Assembly: GCA_963573385.1 (NCBI GenBank)
Contig: CAUYLG010034765.1
Location: 1 to 64,000 of the forward strand
DNA from: Cacajao melanocephalus
Lineage: Eukaryota > Chordata > Mammalia > Primates > Pitheciidae
Reading direction: 5' to 3'
Length of the DNA: 64,000 nt
A program made the translations under genes and the position numbers. Of the stretch, positions 58,296 through 64,000 are shown piece after piece. The first letter of the stretch is position 1, and each line of letters opens with the position of its first letter. The notes beneath the pieces are model-generated. The model had not been told where the DNA came from. It ran no database searches and was given only the letters and a program-made list of their open reading frames with translations.

Positions 58296-58337
58296 TCTGT
58301 CTCTGTGTGTGTGTGTGTGTGTGTGTGTCTGTCTGTG
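58261..58337. repeat. (TG)n/(TCTG)n microsatellite
   Basis: Two long TG tracts separated by TATG and TCTGTCTC. Z-DNA prone and likely polymorphic. Confidence 0.97.
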
Positions 58338-59493
58338 TTGGGGTGGAAGGTGGGAAATATCAGTTTCACCTAAAGACAGTGGCTGAAGGTCTAGATAATA
58401 ACGCAGTTTCTTAAACACAGCCTGACATCCTTTTGAAATGCAAAATAGTGGATTCAGCTGGGTGCAAAATCCTTTGAGGTGACAATGAAATGCCATGGCA
58501 ATTTAAAATGAACAACAGACAGTTTCCTAAATCCTTACAACCAAGACTTTCTAAATCGCACCAAAATGGCCCCACAGAGGCATGGAAGAACGTTTTTATC
58601 ACCAGCATTTTACTGAAACTGGTACAAACCATCAGGCAGGAAATGATGCCAGAATGTTAGTTGCCTCGTCCATTTTGTCTCAGAACAATTAAAAACGTTG
58701 CACATATTGATGATCTTTTGTAAGTACTTAAGTATATATGTAACAATATTAACAACATGTATGTCACCAATTACCTACCGATGAATCTCAAAAGTTGCAG
58801 TGTATTTTTGGAAGACCTATATCAAAAACAGGCCTCTGTTTTTTTCTGTTGTTTGTATGTTTTGGCCTACATAAGGTTATAGGAGACAAGTAAGGAAGTC
58901 CAGCAGACACAGGGATGTTAATGATATGCATTCATTCCAGTATGTTCAAGGAAGTGATAACTCTTGGGGAAAGCTACAGGGTCATGACAACCATTAGGTA
59001 AGGAAACTGAACTGGACCAACTGCAGGAAAACCTGGAGCTCTTGAGAATGTGTTGGAAAGGGCAGACACTACTGTCTTAACTGAAGCCACTCTAGCTGTT
59101 AGTGGGACCATGGAACAGAACCCTGACTTGTCTTCTCCCATCCCTCTTAGTGTCAGGAGCCCTTGAGCTACTTGTTTTCCCTGTTGTCTCCTCAGCGTCT
59201 TCCTTTCAGCAGTGTTCCTGCTCCAGATTTACCTCCTGACTTTCTTACTTCACCCAAATTGTCCTGGTCTCAGGGAGCGGAATAATGAACGGGGATACTA
59301 CTCAGAACAATTTCTTTTTAAACACATGATTTCAAAGAAGGGATTTTAGACATCATGTTATCACTGCCTGGATTCAAGGTCAAACAGCACTACGATGTCA
59401 CAGGTGGGCTGCACAAATAAATAGGTACCTCTCAGATGAGAGTCACCTTCTTTCTTCGGTCTATGATACCATGTAGAGTGCATGTTTTTTAAG
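58338..59493. other. Unassigned sequence
   Basis: Repeat-poor unique DNA; nothing named. Confidence 0.4.
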
Positions 59494-59504
59494 AAGTAGT
59501 ATCA

Positions 59505-59752
59505 GGGCGGGGCACAGTGGCTCTCGACTGTAATCCCAGCAACTTTGGGAGGCCAAGGCGGGTGGATCATTTGAGGCCAGGAGTTTGAGACCAGCCTGGC
59601 AAACATGGTGAAACTCCATCTCTACTAAAAATACAAAAATTATCTGGGTGTGGTGGTGTGCACCTATAATCCCAGCTACTTGAGGGGCCAAGGCAGGAGA
59701 ATCGCTTGAACCTGGGAGGTGGAGGGAGTAAGACTCCGTCTCAGAAAAAGAA
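59505..59752 (+). mobile_element. Alu element with right-arm deletion
   Basis: GGGCGGGGCACAGTGGCTC start. The right arm jumps from GGGAGGTGGAGG to GAGTAAGACTCCGTCTCAG, so about 55 bases with 'cagtgagccgagat' are missing. Flanks AAGTAGTATCA (59494-59504) and AAGTGTTATCA (59753-59763) fit a decayed target duplication. Confidence 0.94.
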
Positions 59753-59763
59753 AAGTGTTATCA

Positions 59764-62700
59764 GCATTCAATGGTATTGTGGAAACCAGATTAACTATTT
59801 TGGTTAATCTAGTCAAGTGAGATAACCTGAGTGTTCTTGTCCTCAGCCCTGTATTAGGGGTAAGCTTTCAAGTAAAACATATCCAGTGCTCCCTCTCTAA
59901 ATGCTTTGAATGCTCTGAAAGGTATCAGGAAATTCAAGTAGAAAAGGAAAAGCAAACAACCTATGTTTTAATCCCTTTAATTTTCTATGTCTCAGCTAAC
60001 GGAAACATTAGCACCTTATGCACGAGGGCTGATGTTGGTTTGTTCTTATTAGCACAAGAAGAAAAAGCCCAATATATTCTAACAGGAAAGTGCTAGTTTT
60101 CCAGACAGACTACACATCGTCTGAACATTGGGACAGAATTTAAATCAGCCATTCGATGAGCTCGTCTTACACCAAGATCAGATTGAAAACTTGGCCATTG
60201 GAAAAGAATATGAAAAGGTTGTTAACCATAAATCGCAAGCAGAGAGGAAACCACTGAACAAGTTAGCCATATGCTGTATTCAATCCACTCCAGATAATTT
60301 GGAAAGGGACAGTGGAGGGGGAATTTCTCAGGGACTCTCCTGAATGACTGTACAGAGATAAATGGGGATGAGAGGAAGAATAAGACCAATGCTTACACTA
60401 TGCTGCATAGTCCGCCACACAGTCCTCTGGGAAGCAAGAGGAAAACAAATTTAAAGGAAAAAGAAAAAGAGATTATTCTATACATAATAGCACAGCACAG
60501 GCACAAAGTTTAGCTTTGTAAGGTGGCATTCCACCCACTCCCCACCCCAAATTCCCTCAGAATGACCAGTAGGATATTTGAGAAATCCATATCCACAGAA
60601 CAGTGTTGAATACTTACTGGAGATTTATGGGTCTAAATCATCACCCACTTGTTGAGTTAACGTGCAAATCTGGCTTTAAAAAGAACTTTACTTTTATCAA
60701 ATATATTTCTCTAAGATACACCATGCACAGTCCATTTTTACTCTAATGAATCAGCTGGAATAAAGTAACTGACACTCCCTGCCCAAGTATGTCTGCCAGC
60801 CGCAGAACACGCTGTGCTCTAATTTTCTGAGCTGTACAACTAATTGCCTTTTACGGAGGCTAATTTGAAATACCTTTCCATGCTCAGATCTTAAAAATCG
60901 AGCTATTTTGTGCTGATTTATTTTTATACTTGACATTTCCAGTGAATTGGAACTGTCTTTTAAAAAAATTATAGTTTCACATCAAATTATTGAAGAGAAT
61001 TTGCAGAGTATACATTTAAGAATAAAGGAACAGAACCAGTCTCTTCCTGAGTGCAAGCAGTAATTTCTGGTCTGTTTGATTGAAAGTTATTAAAAATCAG
61101 CTGGGACAGAGGGGCTACGAAGGGGAGTTTGTTGGTGACAAGAAAGCAACATAATGGTAGGATGACTCTCTTAACTGAATGACCGCAGTTGATAACATTC
61201 GTATCCTCAACAAATCATGGATGTTGGTGGTAGGAACTGCGATATTCTCAGATGAGTTGGCTTTCTGTCAGCAGCTGAATTTATAAAAATACATTCACTC
61301 ATTCTTGGATAACAAAAATCACTTTAGGGTAGTCTGTCTGAAAACTACTGACTACTTTAACTCTTTCTTATGCCCATATAACTTTATAGGAGCAAATGGA
61401 AATGTTCCCTAGTGGTGCAAAAGAATTTCTAAGTTCCTTATAAATAGAATAAGACATTAAATGATGAAATTGGTGTATTTTTTTAAGAGAGAGTTTTGTT
61501 TTCAATTATTTTATATAAGGTTTAGCAGCAGTTTATTCAGTTTGGGATTATTAGTTTTATTTTTAAAGGAAACCCCATAATTACCCATTCAAATATTAAA
61601 AAAATAGCTTTAGAATAACTGAAACAATAAAATTTACCAACAGATCTCAAAGTTACTACCGCAGGTATTAATTTAAATGGCACTAAGAAATAACTCTCCA
61701 AGTGCCTTATGCTTTATAGTTATTTTCATTTTGGCAAAAGGGGTGGGGTGATTGGAGGAGTGTTTTGATATTGTCCTTTGAAGCATTTTTCTGCTGAAAC
61801 ACTTCAAGAAATGAAGTGAAATCTTTTCCAATTATCCACCTTTTCTCAGACACATGCTTCTTATAAATATTCAGGAAACATCTTTTCCGGGGAAAATTAA
61901 AACAGGAGTAGGTAATATGAGCCTTGTTTATAAACAGCCGAAATAGGCTGTAATGGATGACAGACCCATCTGGATAGTTTGGCAGTGCATACTTCTTGAA
62001 GATGAGCATGTTTGACTGTTGAACCACAGTCTGGCCAAGGATAACTGCCCCAACTTTCCACTATTCTGAGCTATATTGCAATCCCCAAAGGAAGAAAGCC
62101 GGAGGAGAGCCAATGGCTGCTGAGACTCTGTTAATTCGCTTTGGGCCTAGCTCATGTCTCTCAAGAATAACCTTGGTATAGGTCTGTTTGATGTGGAAAC
62201 AGTGCGTTGCCCTCAGGAGCTGAGCAAAGTGGGCTTATGGCTGGCTGTGCATTATATGTCACTAATTCTTACGATTTGAGAAGGGATCAGAATTTAACAT
62301 AATAAAAAATCAACAAAACTGCAATTTTCACTTGCAGAGCCTGAAGCCACACCTTTAAAGGAAGTAAATGCTACATGCTGTCTGAATATGTTTCGGAATA
62401 AAATTGGCTTATTGATTTAAATACCTATGCGTAAAGTCTGGTCCTTGGCTTTTACTTGTGATCATATGATTGACCATTACCAATCATTTTCAGAAAAAGA
62501 TTGATAAAATATATTTTTGAGGGGTGCAAAAGGTTTTCATTCTGTTTGCTGCTTGCGTACACCCTTGAGACCTTTATATCTAGAGCATTTTGAAGTTTAC
62601 CAATGAAGTTCCTTTATAAAAGGTTCAAATCTCAATTTTCATGTCCATCAGATTTTAAACATCAGATAAAATTCTCAAAGTGTTGATGCTTTATTTAGTT

Positions 62701-62899
62701 TATGCTAAGCTGAAAATATACTGTCTTTAGAAACATATTTTTCTTGCTCTACTTCCCCTGTTTAAGGGTGTTTCTCCTGGGGATGAGGGAAAACTGCTTC
62801 TCTGTTTCAAAGGGAAAAAATTAATTTGTTGCCATACATATCATTATAATGTACAAATTCAATGCAATTTTAACTACGTGTGTAATGTACCCCAGCTCT
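59764..62899. other. Repeat-poor unique sequence, possible CNE-rich
   Basis: 3.1 kb without a recognised transposon. 60780-60960 has three TAATT-type homeodomain sites (near 60820, 60841, 60861) in otherwise unique DNA. A 106-codon minus frame (61707-62027) has no recognised domain. Confidence 0.4.
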
Positions 62900-63070
62900 T
62901 TTAAAACTTGTTTTATTTTATTGTGGTAAGGACACTTAACATGACATCTACCCCCTTAACAGATTTTTTTTTAAGTGAACAATAGAGTGTTGTTAGCGGC
63001 AGGCGCAATGTTGTACCTCAGATCTTTAGAACTTACTCATCTCACATTGTACCCCTGTTCTTAAATTAAA
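62900..63070 (-). mobile_element. Old interspersed repeat, probably L1M 3' UTR type
   Basis: TTTTATTGTGGTAAGGACAC, ACATGACATCTACCCCCTTA, TTTAAGTGAACAATAGAGTG and GCAATGTTGTACCTCAGATC match a common old repeat 'gtggtaaaatatacataacat...'. Class uncertain. Confidence 0.45.
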
Positions 63071-63360
63071 TTTTACAACAATTCAGAAAATACTGGATTG
63101 TTCCAATAACTAAGTTAAGAGCCAGTGAAAATGGGGAAAAAGGAATCAAACCCATACTCGCCATGTGTGCTTCTGGTGAGAAAGGTCTTGATATACAATG
63201 CAATTTGTAAAGTAAACTTTAAACAATGGGATCTAATGAAAACCATCATTTCTTTAAAACAGCTGACTAGTTATTTGGTGGAATCTAACTGGTTGTTTAA
63301 AAGAAAAATGGTGACTATTTTTAAACTTTTCCTGAAACTGCAATAGAGAACAGATGTAAG

Positions 63361-63654
63361 TTGGTGGGTGCGGTGGCTCACACCTGTAATCCCAGCACTT
63401 TGGGAGGCTGAGGCAGGTGAATTGCTTGAGCTTAGGAGTTCGAGACCAGCCTGGGCAACGTGGCAAAACCATGTCTCTACAAAAAAATAAAAAGCCGGGC
63501 ATGGTGGTGCATGCCTGTAGTCTCAGCTACTCAGGAGGCTGAGGTGGGAGGATCACTTGAGCCCAGCAGATCCAGGTTGCAGTGAGCCATGATCATGCCA
63601 CTGCACTCCAGCCTGGGCAACAGAGTAAAACCCTGTCTCAAGAAAAAGAAAAAA
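63361..63654 (+). mobile_element. Alu element with 14-bp TSD
   Basis: Complete Alu (GGTGGGTGCGGTGGCTCACA to CTGTCTCAAG) with a G-interrupted A-tail. Target duplication AGAACAGATGTAAG (63347-63360) and AGAATAGATATAAG (63655-63668), two differences. Confidence 0.95.
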
Positions 63655-63668
63655 AGAATAGATATAAG

Positions 63669-64000
63669 CAAGGTAAAGTAGAAGGTTGCAGCAACTACAA
63701 ATATCTACACTACAGAGTAGGTTTTATTTGCTAATAAATTTACAACATAATTTAGCAGTTAATAACTCCAGTTACCCCTTTATTTTGATACTTCATGGAC
63801 AGGCCTTTAGGTTGTAAGCACATTTGATTTTTTATAGAAAGAAATGCTGAGATGTACTTACTTCAAAGCCAGATTCAACCAATTTAATCTTATGAGTTCT
63901 ACACTATAGAAGGATATTGACTAAAATCATAAAGTAATTTATAACAGTGACTAATAAAAGTATTTTCATAACTGGCAGTCTTTGAGATTTGAGTTTATAT
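63669..64000. other. Unassigned AT-rich sequence to the window end
   Basis: No element or gene recognised. Confidence 0.4.

Overview
This is nuclear DNA of a catarrhine primate, most likely human. It carries Alu elements (one with AluY/Sc diagnostic bases), L1PA-type and much older L1M tails, THE1 and MST LTRs, MER2, MER44, MER30, MADE1 and MER5A DNA transposons, L2 and MIR. I find no intact protein-coding gene, tRNA, rRNA, snRNA, CRISPR array or CpG island. The long reading frames are chance frames, microsatellite translations or decayed LINE coding sequence. The window reads as intergenic or deep intronic sequence built of nested transposons separated by old unique sequence.

Layout. 1-876: 5' UTR of a minus-strand L1 whose body lies left of the window; a 410-bp unit is present twice in tandem. 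877-5365: old L1M pieces facing each other (minus about 920-2400, plus 2640-5365), broken by a MER2 and an Alu. 5366-14300: mostly unassigned AT-rich sequence with an L2 tail, a possible fossil open frame, an Alu and an 82-bp local duplication. 14301-19427: an MST LTR, a long L2 dispersed in pieces over about 3.3 kb, and an ERVL-like LTR. 19428-31340: sparse old repeats (MIR, MER5, L2, MADE1), two Alus, an L1M 3' UTR, another local duplication and an exon-like segment at 29254-29343. 31340-31673: an AT-rich palindrome cluster with a 90-bp perfect palindrome. 32791-39000: tetranucleotide repeat, Alu, L2 containing a perfect 24-bp hairpin, MIR, THE1 LTR, AluY and an L1PA tail. 39746-48160: hAT and MER5 copies, MIRs, an Alu and a 150-bp local duplication. 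49165-52900: an L1 3' end and a long L1M host carrying a nested L1PA tail (19-bp target duplication) and a MER44. 53000-64000: repeat-poor sequence with MER30, three Alus and AT-rich homeodomain-motif segments that could be conserved non-coding elements.

No genes act together here. The interest lies in the order of insertions, in non-B-DNA structures (palindromes, hairpins, Z-DNA and H-DNA prone tracts), and in short local duplications and an inverted copy that resemble replication template switching. All ten Alus I recognise lie on the plus strand. Family names come from memory of consensus sequences and motif matching by eye; subfamily names and edges are approximate unless a target-site duplication is quoted.
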